Of a stretch of 63,057 nucleotides of DNA, positions 17,059 to 26,181 are shown piece after piece (positions within the stretch are counted from its first letter, which is position 1; every line of letters begins with the position of its first letter). The notes under the pieces were generated by a model. The model saw nothing but the letters and a program-made list of their open reading frames with translations. It was not told the origin of the DNA and did no database searches. The translations under genes were made by a program, and so were the position numbers. Origin of the DNA: Alphaproteobacteria bacterium (GTDB lineage Bacteria; Pseudomonadota; Alphaproteobacteria; Rhodospirillales; WMHbin7); NCBI GenBank assembly GCA_015232335.1, contig JADFZV010000015.1, positions 1 to 63,057 on the forward strand, written 5' to 3'.

Positions 17059-18117
17059 TTAAGTCAAAGCCGCTACCCAGACCTGACCCAGGGCCAAACC
17101 CCCGTCGCCGGGAGAAAGCTTTTGCGCTGTCAGAACGCCAAGCCCCTGGCTGGCAAGCTTGCTCTTCATCTCGGCTGCCAGAACCTTGTTCAAGAAGCAT
17201 CCGCCAGAAAGGACGATGCGGTCCAGTCGCTGTCCCTTGGCGGCCTGGGCAGCAAAGACGCTTAAGCCCTCTGCCAGTGAACCATGGAACAGATTGGCGC
17301 CAAGAGCTGGCGCCATCCCATCCAGCCTGTCCAGGAGCGGCAGGAAGGACAGCGTCTCACCCTCGATGCGCCAGCCATCTCGCATAATCTCGGGTGCCGT
17401 CGCCAGGGCTTCCAGCGCCATGGGGGCCTGGCCCTCGAACTCGGCCACCGGCATCAGACCCAGCAATCCGCAGGCGGCGTCGAACAGGCGCCCGCAACTG
17501 GTTGTCGGCGGGCAGTTCAGGCCTTTGGTCAGCATCTGAGCCAGGATTGCGGCCCCCGGCTGATCGGAAAATCTTTGGGCGATCTCGTTGGACCTGCCGA
17601 GCGCATGCATCACAGCAGCAGCCATGCGCCAGGGTTGGCGCGCCGCCACGTCGCCTCCGGGCTGGAGCAGCGGCAGAAGATGGCCCAACCGCTCGAAGCG
17701 AGGCCCGTCGATTAGCAGCACCTCGCCGCCCCAGGCCTGATTGCCCGGCCCCAGACCGAAGCCGTCGAGTGCCAGCCCGATCAGCGGGCCGGTGGCGCCA
17801 TGTTCGGCGGCGACGGCGGCGACATGGGCGTGATGATGCTGCACGGCCAGTGTGGGAATGCCCAGCGCCAGGGCATGGCGCGTGTTGGGAAAATCGGGAT
17901 GGAGATCATGGGCGATGCGCTGGGGGGCTACGCCCAGCCAGTCTTGCATTCGGGCCAGCTCATCCTTGAAGCGGCGGATATCATCAGGCGAATCCAGATT
18001 GTTGCCGGCCTCGGAAACACAGGCCAGCCGCCCCTTGGCGGCGGCCACGCTGTTCTTGAGATAGGCCCCCACCGCCAGCACCGGGGGGGCGTCGAAGGGC
18101 AGCTTGATCTCGATCAT
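17059..18117 (-). CDS. hypF: Short HypF: Kae1-like carbamoyltransferase domain only
   Basis: 352 residues match only the C-terminal half of Hyp[55 protein letters not shown] with the metal-binding His pair, ALDGFGLG, and at the end [12 protein letters not shown] and [17 protein letters not shown]. The acylphosphatase, zinc-finger and YrdC domains of the usual roughly 750-residue HypF are absent. The gene is not a broken remnant: its ATG at 18117 overlaps the hypB stop by 4 nt. It could carry out transfer to HypE, but carbamoyl-AMP synthesis would need a YrdC-containing partner or a full HypF elsewhere. Short forms have been reported in other hydrogenase loci (recalled, not checked). Confidence 0.88.
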   Translation of the reverse strand: MIEIKLPFDAPPVLAVGAYLKNSVAAAKGRLACVSEAGNNLDSPDDIRRFKDELARMQDWLGVAPQRIAHDLHPDFPNTRHALALGIPTLAVQHHHAHVAAVAAEHGATGPLIGLALDGFGLGPGNQAWGGEVLLIDGPRFERLGHLLPLLQPGGDVAARQPWRMAAAVMHALGRSNEIAQRFSDQPGAAILAQMLTKGLNCPPTTSCGRLFDAACGLLGLMPVAEFEGQAPMALEALATAPEIMRDGWRIEGETLSFLPLLDRLDGMAPALGANLFHGSLAEGLSVFAAQAAKGQRLDRIVLSGGCFLNKVLAAEMKSKLASQGLGVLTAQKLSPGDGGLALGQVWVAALT

Positions 18118-18899
18118 CCCGCAGCGCGCTGAAGGGCGGCCTGCGCCTCGATCCAGGAAAGCCAGGCCGCCATGCCCTCGCCGGAACGGGCCGACAGTTT
18201 GATCACGCCGATGCCGGGATGCACGCGTCTGGCGTAGTCGATGGACTTTTCGACATCGAAATCAAGATGGGGCAAGAGATCTATCTTGTTGAGGATCATC
18301 AGCGATGCCGCCCGGAACATGTCGGGATATTTAAGCGGCTTGTCCTCGCCCTCGGTTACCGACAGCACGGCCACCTTGGCCGCCTCGCCCAGATCGAAGC
18401 CCGCCGGGCAGACCAGATTGCCCACATTCTCGATGAACAGAACACCACCTTGTTGCATGGGCAGGGTTTCCAGCGCATGGCGCACCATATGGGCATCAAG
18501 ATGGCAGCCCTTGCCGGTATTAACCTGATGAACCGGAATGCCCGTGGCTTCAATGCGCATGGCATCCAAGGCCGTCTGCTGATCGCCCTCGATCACCGAC
18601 AGCGGCGCTTTGCCTTTCAGCATTTCGATGGTCTTGACCAGAAGTGTTGTCTTGCCCGAGCCGGGGCTGGAGACCAGATTCAAGGCAAGCGTGGCATGGT
18701 CGGAAAAGGTCTTGCGATTGAGCGCTGCCCAGCGATTGTTCTCGGACAGAATATCCTGCTCGATGCGCAGCAGGCGCCCCTGATCCGGCGAGGAATCCTG
18801 GTGGTCATGGTGATGATGCCCATGCCCATGCCCGTGATCATGACCATGATCATGGGAGTGAGGAGAGGTTCCAGCGCCACAACCGCAGACCGTACACAT
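18114..18899 (-). CDS. hypB: Hydrogenase nickel incorporation GTPase HypB
   Basis: 261 residues. The start [10 protein letters not shown] carries the CxxCGC high-affinity nickel site, followed by a His-rich stretch (about residues 14-35) likely to store nickel. The G domain has the P loop [20 protein letters not shown] and [12 protein letters not shown]. It delivers nickel to the hydrogenase large subunit with HypA. I chose the ATG at 18899, which fits the family start and overlaps the hypA stop as TGATG; a GTG one codon earlier (18902) is possible. Confidence 0.96.
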   Translation of the reverse strand: MCTVCGCGAGTSPHSHDHGHDHGHGHGHHHHDHQDSSPDQGRLLRIEQDILSENNRWAALNRKTFSDHATLALNLVSSPGSGKTTLLVKTIEMLKGKAPLSVIEGDQQTALDAMRIEATGIPVHQVNTGKGCHLDAHMVRHALETLPMQQGGVLFIENVGNLVCPAGFDLGEAAKVAVLSVTEGEDKPLKYPDMFRAASLMILNKIDLLPHLDFDVEKSIDYARRVHPGIGVIKLSARSGEGMAAWLSWIEAQAALQRAAG

Positions 18900-19240
18900 C
18901 ACTCGACCTCCAAATCCAAGACCCGCATATCCTGTCCGCCATCATCCTTCAGATCGAAGCCGCCACAGGCCGGGCAGGGCTCGCCCCAGGCCTTGATGGC
19001 AACCTGGGTCGAACAGCCGAAGCACCAGACAAGGCCCGGCTTGCGCTCGATCACCAGGCGGGCGCCCTCGGCCTTTGAGCCCTTGGCGACCGCCTCGAAA
19101 CAAAAAGCCAAGGCGTCGGCATCGACATGGGCCAATTGGCCGATTTCCAGGCGAACCACCAGAACGCGCTGAAAGTCATTGTGCGCCGCCTGATCCTCGA
19201 TCAGTTTGACAACGCCGTCGGCCAGCGACATTTCATGCAT
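18899..19240 (-). CDS. hypA: Hydrogenase nickel chaperone HypA
   Basis: 113 residues starting [18 protein letters not shown]; His2 is the known nickel ligand. The zinc site is formed by two CxxC pairs (LVWCFGCST and [10 protein letters not shown]). The ATG at 19240 is the family start; the upstream in-frame Met codons would displace His2. It overlaps the hupK stop by 8 nt and leads directly into hypB. Confidence 0.95.
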   Translation of the reverse strand: MHEMSLADGVVKLIEDQAAHNDFQRVLVVRLEIGQLAHVDADALAFCFEAVAKGSKAEGARLVIERKPGLVWCFGCSTQVAIKAWGEPCPACGGFDLKDDGGQDMRVLDLEVE

Positions 19241-20396
19241 CATACACCTCAATCAGAAGCCCCACGCAAGGGTCGAAGGCATAGGCCTGAAGTCTTGCCA
19301 GATGCGAGGCGGCTTCAGGACTTCTTGCCGGTGCGCCGAGAAGGGCCTTCACGAAGGGACCCTCGGGGTGGAAATTCCACTCCGTGGGGGCCATAAGCCG
19401 GTAGGAGTTGATCTTGCTCTCCTCGACCCGGACCCAGTGGACGAGGCGCCCTCTGGCGGCTTCGCTCTGTCCGATGCCCTCTCCCGATCCCATTGGGCCC
19501 TGGCCCAGCTCCCAGGGTTCCAGCATCGGCAAAATCATGGCCATCGCAACCATGGCCTGGGAGATCTCGATCAGACGCGCCAAAGCCCTGGCGGTCAGTC
19601 CGCAGCCCAGTTCCTCCTCGATGGCCCCGATCAAGGGATGGTCGCATTGTCGCGACAGAGGACCCGTCTCCAGGCAGATCCCTTCGTCCGTGGCCGGTCT
19701 GCTGGTGAAACGTCCAAGCTTGTCGCCCCGCAGCATGTCGGCCAGCCATACTGGATCGAGTCCACCCATCAGCACCGCCGTGGCAGGCGGGGGAGCGCTC
19801 CTGTCATGTTCCTGAAGACGCGTGAGTACCAGGGCGGGAACGGGGGGAAGCCCTCGCCCCCAATCTTGAAGGCTTGCGAAGCTTGAGAGGGCTGACACAT
19901 CACGCCCGCCCATGATCCGCTCGAGGACGAGTCCGCGCAGTTCCTCCAGCCAGCCCGCCAAATGGGCTGCCTCGGGTTTGACCACGAAGGGGGCCGGATG
20001 AATTGCCTTCTCCAGCGACTTGACATGGCGGCGAATTCGCTTCGCCCCCTCGGCATCCGGAACCGCTCCCAGTAGCAGGGCGCCATCGAGCAGGAGATGA
20101 CGGGCGTGCTCCTCAAGCGTTTCGGCCAGCACCAGCAGCTTGCGAGATGCCTCCCAGGCCGGGGGCGGCGAGATCCCGAAGGCGGCCTCCAAAGCACCCA
20201 GGCAGGCATCGCGCTGGGCCATGGCGCACAGGCTGAAAAGGGTGGGAATCCGCTGGGCGGCCTCGCGAAAGCCAAGTCCGGCCATCAGAAGATTGAGGGG
20301 CGGGGCTGGCCTGGGGGTGATCTCGACGGCAGAAATCCGCCCGCCATCCAGAATGAGCCTTGCCCCGATGGCCCCTTCCGAAGCTAGGACATTCAT
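19233..20396 (-). CDS. hupK: HupK/HoxV hydrogenase assembly protein (large-subunit-like)
   Basis: 387 residues that resemble a hydrogenase large subunit but lack its first CxxC motif and keep only one Cys in the last ([15 protein letters not shown] instead of DPCxxCxxH). This is the pattern of HupK/HoxV, thought to be a scaffold or transfer protein for the Fe(CN)2CO unit. VRVEESKINSYRLMAPTEWN is the conserved large-subunit-like stretch. It starts in an ATGA overlap with hupF. Its missing ligands are a family trait, not decay. Confidence 0.87.
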   Translation of the reverse strand: MNVLASEGAIGARLILDGGRISAVEITPRPAPPLNLLMAGLGFREAAQRIPTLFSLCAMAQRDACLGALEAAFGISPPPAWEASRKLLVLAETLEEHARHLLLDGALLLGAVPDAEGAKRIRRHVKSLEKAIHPAPFVVKPEAAHLAGWLEELRGLVLERIMGGRDVSALSSFASLQDWGRGLPPVPALVLTRLQEHDRSAPPPATAVLMGGLDPVWLADMLRGDKLGRFTSRPATDEGICLETGPLSRQCDHPLIGAIEEELGCGLTARALARLIEISQAMVAMAMILPMLEPWELGQGPMGSGEGIGQSEAARGRLVHWVRVEESKINSYRLMAPTEWNFHPEGPFVKALLGAPARSPEAASHLARLQAYAFDPCVGLLIEVYDA

Positions 20397-20626
20397 GAGG
20401 CCTGGGCCGACAGGGCCTCGGCCATCAGGGCCTGCGTTGCCAGCGCCGTCTCGCGGTCCAGTTTTTCAGCAACAAATCCACCCGCCTGAATCAGGACATA
20501 ATCGCCCAAGGCGACCTCGCCCTCCTCCATCATGAGCAGGCTGGCTTGGCGTCGAACGCCGAAACATTCCACGGTCACCATGCCGTTCTCGATGGCGATC
20601 ACCTCGGAGGGGATGGCCATGCACAT
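20393..20626 (-). CDS. hupF: HypC-family chaperone HupF/HoxL
   Basis: 77 residues beginning MCMAIPSEVIAIENGMVTVE, with the conserved Cys2 of the HypC family, and GDYVLIQAGGFVAEKLDRE in the C-terminal half. In Hup/Hox systems such a second HypC-like protein is dedicated to the uptake hydrogenase large subunit and protects it, notably under oxygen. Position between the protease and hupK fits HupF/HoxL. It starts 2 nt after hybD and overlaps hupK by 4 nt. Confidence 0.88.
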   Translation of the reverse strand: MCMAIPSEVIAIENGMVTVECFGVRRQASLLMMEEGEVALGDYVLIQAGGFVAEKLDRETALATQALMAEALSAQAS

Positions 20627-20628
20627 GA

Positions 20629-21111
20629 TCAGGCCAGCCCGCTTAAGGGTGCCAGGCCAATTTTGGCAAGCTCGGCCAGAACAGCCTCGATCAGGGGCTC
20701 GACCTGGGCTTCCACGCTGGGGGTCAGCCCCATATGGGTGGCAAGCGACTCCGGCTCGCAGCCCAGCAGCACGAGATGCAGGGGAAAGCCGCCCGCCAGT
20801 TTCAAGGTGGCCAGCACGTCGGAAAGCCCCAATTGATGCGGCGAAAGTCTGGTTTGGAACAGGGCGGGCACCTCGTCGTCTTCAAGGCGGATCAGGGTGC
20901 CAGCGGGATCGCCCGAGCGCACGGCATCGACCACGATCAGATGGTTGAGATTCATCATGGGCTCCAGCAGCTCCATGCCCGACGTGCCGCCGTCGACGAT
21001 TTCGATGTCGGGAGAAAAGCGAAAACGGCTTTCCATCTCTTGGACAACGCGCACCCCGATGCCCTCATCGCTCATCAGCATATTGCCGATTCCCAGAATC
21101 ATCACGCGCAT
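20629..21111 (-). CDS. hybD: Hydrogenase maturation endopeptidase HybD/HupD
   Basis: 160 residues of the hydrogenase-specific endopeptidase family. ILGIGNMLMSDEGIGVRVVQ holds the first nickel-binding acid (Glu of SDEG), IEIVDGGTSGMELL and LIVVDAVRSG follow, and SPHQLGLSDVLATLKLAG carries the His. It removes the C-terminal tail of HybC after nickel insertion; HybC here has a 15-residue tail to remove. I chose the ATG at 21111; 21102 is also possible. A hairpin terminator (21139-21169) separates it from hybC. Confidence 0.92.
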   Translation of the reverse strand: MRVMILGIGNMLMSDEGIGVRVVQEMESRFRFSPDIEIVDGGTSGMELLEPMMNLNHLIVVDAVRSGDPAGTLIRLEDDEVPALFQTRLSPHQLGLSDVLATLKLAGGFPLHLVLLGCEPESLATHMGLTPSVEAQVEPLIEAVLAELAKIGLAPLSGLA

Positions 21112-21138
21112 CCGCCGTCTCCTCTGCTTGGCTAGAAT

Positions 21139-21169
21139 AAAATCCCCCCGTTGCGAAAGCAACGGGGGG
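21139..21169 (-). terminator. Intrinsic terminator between hybC and hybD
   Basis: A perfect 11-bp stem (CCCCCCGTTGC at 21144-21154, GCAACGGGGGG at 21159-21169) with a GAAA loop, followed on the minus strand by ATTTTATT. It lies 26 nt past the hybC stop, inside the hydrogenase run. It should lower read-through into the maturation genes and so yield more structural than maturation protein. The T run is interrupted, so termination may be partial. Confidence 0.8.
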
Positions 21170-21195
21170 AAGGGGCGGACTGCCGTAATCTTTTC

Positions 21196-22899
21196 TTAAA
21201 GCGCTTTGACCTGAACGATCTTGCGCTTCTCACGGTCGACTAAATGCACGGCGCAGGCCAGGCAGGGGTCGAAGGAATGAACAGTGCGCAGCACCTCGAG
21301 CGGACGCTCGGGGTCAGCCACCGGATTGTCAAGCAGCGATGCCTCGTAAGGCCCGATGGCATCGTCCTCGTTCCTGGGTGCCGCATTCCAGGTGGTGGGC
21401 ACCACGGCCTGGTAATTGGCGATTTTGCCATCCTTGATGACCACCCAGTGCGACAAAGCACCGCGAGGTGCCTCGTGATAGCCAAAGCCCATCTGCTCGC
21501 CCTTGGGGAAGACCGGAGCGTTGAAGGTCTTGGTGTCGCCCTTGGCGATATTGTCGATCAGCGCTTGCCAATTGCTGGCCAGAACTTCGCTCATGACGGC
21601 GCAGCGAATGGCGCGGGCCGCGATGCGTCCGATGGTGGAATGCAGGGCGGCCAGAGGGATCTTCTGGCCCAAAAGCGCACTGGCCGTATCCAGCACCTTG
21701 GTGGCATAGGCCTGGGTGGGCTTGTGGCCGGCGGCATACATGCACAGCACGTTGGCCAGCGGACCCACCTGGGCGGGTTTGCCGTAGAAGGTGGGGGCCT
21801 TGACCCAGGAATACTTGCCCTCGTCCTGGAAGTCGGTGTATTCGGCCAGGGTTTCGCCCTTCCAGGGATGCAGAGCACCCTTGCCGCCCTTGTACCAGGA
21901 ATGTTTGACACTTTCCGCAACGCCGTCGCGGAAATAGGCGTCCTGGTAATTGGTGATCGGCTTGAAGGTGGAAATGTCGCCGCCGGAAATATAGCCGCCC
22001 GGCATCTGGAACTGCATGCCCTTGGTGTCGGTGGGCATGTCGGGCACCGACAGATAGTTGGTGACGCCTGCGCCATACTTGGTCCAGTCGGCATAGACAG
22101 CACCCACGGCGGCCACATCGACCAGCAGCACCTTCTGGATGAAGTCATTCAGCTTGTCGATCTGCTCCTTGACCAGCAGAAGGCGCTCGATCGACAGGAC
22201 CGACTGGCTGTCCAGCGAAATGGGGTTGGCCACGCCACCCACCGCCATGTTCTGCACATGCGGGCTTTTCGAGCCCAAGGTGCTGACGATCTTGTTGGCG
22301 TGGCGCTGGGCTTCAAGCGCTTGCAGATAATGGGCGACGGCCACCAGATTGACCTCGGGCGACAGCTTCATCGCCGGATGGCCCCAATAGCCATTGGTGA
22401 AGGGACCCAACTGGCCCGAACCCACGAAGGTGGCCAGCTTGTTCTTCACGTCGGTCATGACATGGCGGTTGTTCAAGGGCCAGTCGGTATATTGCTCGAT
22501 CCAGGCCGCCGCCTTCACCGGATCGGCCTTCAGCGCACTGGTGACATCCACCCAGTCAAGGGCTGCCAGATGATAGAAATGCACGATATGATCGTGAATG
22601 GCATGCGCCGAAGCGATCATGTTGCGGATGTACTGTGCGTTCAGCGGCACTTCCAGGTTCAGCGCGTTTTCCACCGCGCGCACCGAGGTGATGGCGTGAA
22701 CGGTGGTGCAGACGCCGCAGAAGCGCTGGGTGATGATCCAGGCGTCCCGGGGATCGCGGCCCAGCAGAATCTGCTCGACGCCGCGCCACATCTGGCCCGA
22801 AGCCCACGACTTCGTGACTTTGCCGCCGTCCACCTCGACGTCGATGCGCAAATGGCCTTCGATGCGGGTGATGGGATCAATCGTAATGCGTTTGGACAC
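21196..22899 (-). CDS. hybC: [NiFe]-hydrogenase large subunit, Hyb type
   Basis: 567 residues of a group 1 [NiFe]-hydrogenase catalytic subunit. The N-terminus DPITRIEGHLRIDVEVDGGK, first ligand pair Cys61/Cys64 (QRFCGVCTTVHAI) and second pair Cys546/Cys549 (DPCLACAVH) are intact. After His552 comes a 15-residue tail (LVDREKRKIVQVKAL) to be removed by HybD. H2 is split here in the periplasm after Tat export as a complex with HybO. Closest by eye to E. coli HybC. Gene order O-A-B-C matches the hyb operon. Confidence 0.95.
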   Translation of the reverse strand: MSKRITIDPITRIEGHLRIDVEVDGGKVTKSWASGQMWRGVEQILLGRDPRDAWIITQRFCGVCTTVHAITSVRAVENALNLEVPLNAQYIRNMIASAHAIHDHIVHFYHLAALDWVDVTSALKADPVKAAAWIEQYTDWPLNNRHVMTDVKNKLATFVGSGQLGPFTNGYWGHPAMKLSPEVNLVAVAHYLQALEAQRHANKIVSTLGSKSPHVQNMAVGGVANPISLDSQSVLSIERLLLVKEQIDKLNDFIQKVLLVDVAAVGAVYADWTKYGAGVTNYLSVPDMPTDTKGMQFQMPGGYISGGDISTFKPITNYQDAYFRDGVAESVKHSWYKGGKGALHPWKGETLAEYTDFQDEGKYSWVKAPTFYGKPAQVGPLANVLCMYAAGHKPTQAYATKVLDTASALLGQKIPLAALHSTIGRIAARAIRCAVMSEVLASNWQALIDNIAKGDTKTFNAPVFPKGEQMGFGYHEAPRGALSHWVVIKDGKIANYQAVVPTTWNAAPRNEDDAIGPYEASLLDNPVADPERPLEVLRTVHSFDPCLACAVHLVDREKRKIVQVKAL

Positions 22900-22914
22900 G
22901 GCGAGGTCTCCTAT

Positions 22915-24063
22915 TCAGTGCGCCCTGTCCGGGCTATGCCCGGGCAGAACGGGGAAGAAGCGGACGAAAATGATGTAGCCCAGGATCTCGACGGCGACGA
23001 TGCCGAGCGTGATCATGATTTCGGGCACGGCGGGGAAATAATGCCAGCCCGGACCGGTTTCATAGCCGACCAGGAAGGCGTCGATGCGGTATAGAACGGC
23101 AGCCAGCAGCATCGAGCAGGCGGCCAGGAAATAGGTGCGGGCATCGCGCTTGGCCGAGGGCGAGAGCAGCATCGCCACTGGCAGGGTGAAAAGCGTCATC
23201 TCGACCCAGAACATGAAGCTTTTGAAGCCTGAGGTGAACATGGCGCCAATCTCGCCCCTAACCAGAATATCGACCAGACGAAGAAGAATGAAGGCCACCA
23301 GAAGCCAGGCCATCACCTTGGACAGATCGGCGATCAGGGGCAGTTCATCCTTCAAGCTGCGCTTAAACCCGGCCGAGGCGGTGCAGGCCTCGAAGACGAC
23401 CACGGCATAACCCATGGCGATGGCCGAGATGAGGAACAAGAGCGGCAGGAACAGGGTCTGCCAAAGCGGGTTGATCTGATAGCCAAAGACAATCAGCAGC
23501 GAGCCCAGTGAGGATTGATGCATGGTGGGCAGCAACACGCCCAACGCAATCGCCAGGAACATCCATTTGTCGGTGAAGGCCTGAACACCCTTCCAGCCGA
23601 ACTTTTCGGCCAGCACCGGGCTGAACTCGATCCACAGCACCAGGATATAGGCCGCCACGCACAGGGCCACTTCCACCATGACCGAGCCGTATTGCTGATA
23701 ATTGGGCAGCAGGATGTGCCAGAAGTTCCAATAGCGGCCCAGATCGAAAATGACCGAAATGCCGCCCAGCGTGTAGCCGAAGGCGCTTGCCAGCAGGGCG
23801 GGGCGCACCAGGGGGTGATACTTGCCCTTGTTGGCGATATAGACCAGCAGCGCCAGGGCATAGCCGCCGCAGGCCAGGCCGGTGCCGATCACCACGTCCC
23901 AGGCGATCCAGATGCCCCAGGGGAATCCGTCATTGATGTTGGCGACCGAGCCGAAACCGAACAGGAAACGTTGTGCGGCAAAGAAGACGGCGAGCAGCAC
24001 CAGGACCGAAAGAACCAGCGTTACCGGAGAAATCAGCCTGCCGCCGATGGGTTGCGCTTTCAT
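22915..24063 (-). CDS. hybB: Hydrogenase membrane subunit HybB (NrfD/PsrC family)
   Basis: 382 residues with about ten hydrophobic helices, of the NrfD/PsrC family. Typical segments are INDGFPWGIWIAWDVVIGTG, LGRYWNFWHILLPN, and PTMHQSSLGSLLIVFGY. It has no heme ligand pattern of a cytochrome b and passes electrons from HybA to the quinone pool; in E. coli it may also take part in proton movement. The start ATG at 24063 follows the hybA stop by 1 nt. hybC follows after 15 nt. Confidence 0.93.
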   Translation of the reverse strand: MKAQPIGGRLISPVTLVLSVLVLLAVFFAAQRFLFGFGSVANINDGFPWGIWIAWDVVIGTGLACGGYALALLVYIANKGKYHPLVRPALLASAFGYTLGGISVIFDLGRYWNFWHILLPNYQQYGSVMVEVALCVAAYILVLWIEFSPVLAEKFGWKGVQAFTDKWMFLAIALGVLLPTMHQSSLGSLLIVFGYQINPLWQTLFLPLLFLISAIAMGYAVVVFEACTASAGFKRSLKDELPLIADLSKVMAWLLVAFILLRLVDILVRGEIGAMFTSGFKSFMFWVEMTLFTLPVAMLLSPSAKRDARTYFLAACSMLLAAVLYRIDAFLVGYETGPGWHYFPAVPEIMITLGIVAVEILGYIIFVRFFPVLPGHSPDRAH

Positions 24064-24064
24064 G

Positions 24065-25048
24065 CTATTCCCCCTTCTCGTCAGAATGGCTGCCGACCGT
24101 TCTTTTGGTCGCCCAGGCCAGCCCGCCCAGCGCCACCAAGGGCAGGATCATGCCGCCATACAAAGTGCCCTGCAGCGTTTCCGACTTGCTGGAATAGCTT
24201 TGCTCGGGCAGATCGGGATAGCCCAGCTTGGCGAAAGCCACGCCGGAAAGCATCAGCATCTGGGTGCCGCCGATTTCCTTCTCGCCATAAATGCGCTTGA
24301 GGTAAGCGGGTGCTGGTTTTTCGTGCGAGGGGTAGGGGGCTTCGATATTGCCGCGCGGATAGACCGCAAGGCTTCCCGCCTCGATCTCCAGGCGGCGCTT
24401 AGCCTCGGCCTTCAAAAGCTCGACCGGGCCGAAGAGCGTAGCGCCGGTGGGGCAGACTTCGGCGCAGGCGGCGAACTTGCCCTCGGGCAGGCGATGCTTG
24501 CACAACTGGCATTTCTGAATGCGCGGTGTTGCCGTGTCATATTGGAAGCGCGGCACGCCGAAGGGGCAGGCCCCCACGCAATAGCGGCAGCCGATGCAGA
24601 TGTCGGGATCATAGCCCACGATGCCGGTTTCGGGATTCTTGGTCATCGCCGCCACCGGGCAGGCCGAGACGCAGGAGGGATCGACGCAATGCAAACAGGA
24701 CTTCTTGACGAAGGCGTAGCCGTCCTTTTCCTGATCCTTATGATCGGCCGTGCCCTCGGCATAATATTTGATGACGTTGAGCGTTTTGCCGGAGATATCG
24801 AGCGGGGTGTCCCACAATCTGTCCTGCGTCGAGAATTCCGCAGGCATGCCGTTGGCTTCCTTGCAGGATTTAACACAGGATTTGCAGCCGATGCACAAGG
24901 TGGAGTCGAACAAAAGCCCCAGGGCCTTGGGCGGCATCTGCTTGTTTGCGCGCGCCTGGGCATCGCCTGGCGCCAGGGCGACGGCAGCACCGACCGCGAG
25001 CGAGCCGCCCAACGTCGCCTTCATGAAATTACGCCGATCGAGCGTCAT
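24065..25048 (-). CDS. hybA: Hydrogenase iron-sulfur electron-transfer subunit HybA
   Basis: 327 residues. A Tat signal (DRRNFMKATLGGS) is followed by four cysteine clusters for [4Fe-4S] centres: LCIGCKSCVKSCKEA, SCLHCVDPSCVSACPVAAM, ICIGCRYCVGACPFGVP and KCQLCKHRLPEGKFAACAEV. A C-terminal hydrophobic helix (about 294-313) anchors it. It links HybO to HybB. The ATG at 25048 starts directly at the Tat signal, with TAAGGAGC 7 nt upstream overlapping the hybO stop. Confidence 0.94.
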   Translation of the reverse strand: MTLDRRNFMKATLGGSLAVGAAVALAPGDAQARANKQMPPKALGLLFDSTLCIGCKSCVKSCKEANGMPAEFSTQDRLWDTPLDISGKTLNVIKYYAEGTADHKDQEKDGYAFVKKSCLHCVDPSCVSACPVAAMTKNPETGIVGYDPDICIGCRYCVGACPFGVPRFQYDTATPRIQKCQLCKHRLPEGKFAACAEVCPTGATLFGPVELLKAEAKRRLEIEAGSLAVYPRGNIEAPYPSHEKPAPAYLKRIYGEKEIGGTQMLMLSGVAFAKLGYPDLPEQSYSSKSETLQGTLYGGMILPLVALGGLAWATKRTVGSHSDEKGE

Positions 25049-25059
25049 GGTCCGGCTCC

Positions 25060-26181
25060 TTATTCCGCGGCATCCTTGTCGGAACTGTCCTTGCCCAGAT
25101 TGCCGGCCAGCTTGTAGCCCGCTCCGGCGGCAAGACCGGCCACGGCGGCAACCACCGCTGCCGAACCCAGCGTGGCGCCCACGCCCTGCTCCTCGACGAT
25201 GCGCGGATAAGAGGCGGGCGGCACCACATTCTTGACGTCGGCCAATTGGTGAATGGGCTTGTAGAAGCCGACACCTTTCTCGGTGCAGCCAAAGCAGGGA
25301 TGGCCGGTGCCCACTGGCCAGGAACCCGAACCGACGTCGCCGAACAGGATCGAGGGGCAGTTGGCGTAGGTTTCGGGACCCTTGCAGCCCAGCTTGTAGA
25401 GGCAATAACCCTTGCGGTGTCCATCGTCGCCGAATTCCATGGCGAAACGTCCGGCGTCGAAATGCGCCCGGCGCTCGCAATTCTCGTGGATGAGGCGCGA
25501 ATAGGCGAAGAGGGGGCGTCCCTGCTCGTCGATCTTGGGAAGTGCCCCGAAGGTCAGGAAGTGAACGACAGTGGAGAGAAAATTATAGGGGTTGGGCGGG
25601 CAGCCGGGAATGGTAACGACGGGTTTGTCCTTGATGATGGCGTTGACCGGCGAAGCGCCCGTGGGATTGGGCGGTGTGCTGGGCATGCCGCCCCAAGAGG
25701 CGCAGGAGCCGATGGCGATGATGGCGGCGGCGTCGGCGGCGCATTCCTTTAAGATGTCGAGTGCGGTCTTGCCGCCGATCTTGCAATAGATGCCGCCGTC
25801 CTTGACCGGAATGGCGCCTTCGACCACCAGGACGTATTTGCCCTTGTTGGCGGCCATGGCGGCGTAGCGCGCCGCTTCGGCCTGATGTCCGGCGGCGGCG
25901 AACAGGCTTTCGTGATAATCGAGCGAGATGATCTCCAGAATCAGTTTCTCGATGGTCGGATGTTCGGCCCTGAGAAGCGATTCCGTACAGCCCGTGCATT
26001 CCTGGAAATGCAGCCAGATCACCGAGGGCCGTTTGGCGGGCGAGGCGATCGCGGTTGCGATCTGGGCATCCGCCCCCTTGGGCAAGCCCATGGTGGCCGC
26101 CAGCGCGGCGCAGAATTTGAGGAAGGCACGGCGCTCGAGTCCCAGCTTGGCTTCCAGCGCTTCGATTTCGTCTTGGAACAT
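25060..26181 (-). CDS. hybO: [NiFe]-hydrogenase small subunit, HybO type
   Basis: 373 residues with a Tat signal near the start (LERRAFLKFCAAL, residues 15-27) and a C-terminal membrane helix (about 333-356). The proximal cluster motif is QECTGCTESLLR (Cys62, Cys65), and not the six-Cys ECTCC form of oxygen-tolerant enzymes. Further ligands lie in GSCASWGG, IPGCPPNPYN, RLIHENCERR, YCLYKLGCKGPETYANC and GHPCFGCTEKG. This fits group 1c (E. coli HybO). The ATG at 26181 gives the right Tat signal spacing; a longer reading frame up to 26394 has no support. A sigma-54 promoter lies about 200 nt upstream. Confidence 0.94.
   Translation of the reverse strand: MFQDEIEALEAKLGLERRAFLKFCAALAATMGLPKGADAQIATAIASPAKRPSVIWLHFQECTGCTESLLRAEHPTIEKLILEIISLDYHESLFAAAGHQAEAARYAAMAANKGKYVLVVEGAIPVKDGGIYCKIGGKTALDILKECAADAAAIIAIGSCASWGGMPSTPPNPTGASPVNAIIKDKPVVTIPGCPPNPYNFLSTVVHFLTFGALPKIDEQGRPLFAYSRLIHENCERRAHFDAGRFAMEFGDDGHRKGYCLYKLGCKGPETYANCPSILFGDVGSGSWPVGTGHPCFGCTEKGVGFYKPIHQLADVKNVVPPASYPRIVEEQGVGATLGSAAVVAAVAGLAAGAGYKLAGNLGKDSSDKDAAE

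Noticed and set aside
19233..20396. hupK as a decayed hydrogenase large subunit
   Set aside because: Loss of the metal-binding Cys is the hallmark of the HupK/HoxV family, and the gene is intact and coupled to its neighbours.
21244..23094. Open frame of 616 codons on the plus strand opposite hybC and hybB
   Set aside because: The opposite strand encodes full, motif-complete hydrogenase subunits. The product is His- and Gly-rich with no recognisable fold, typical of an antisense shadow.
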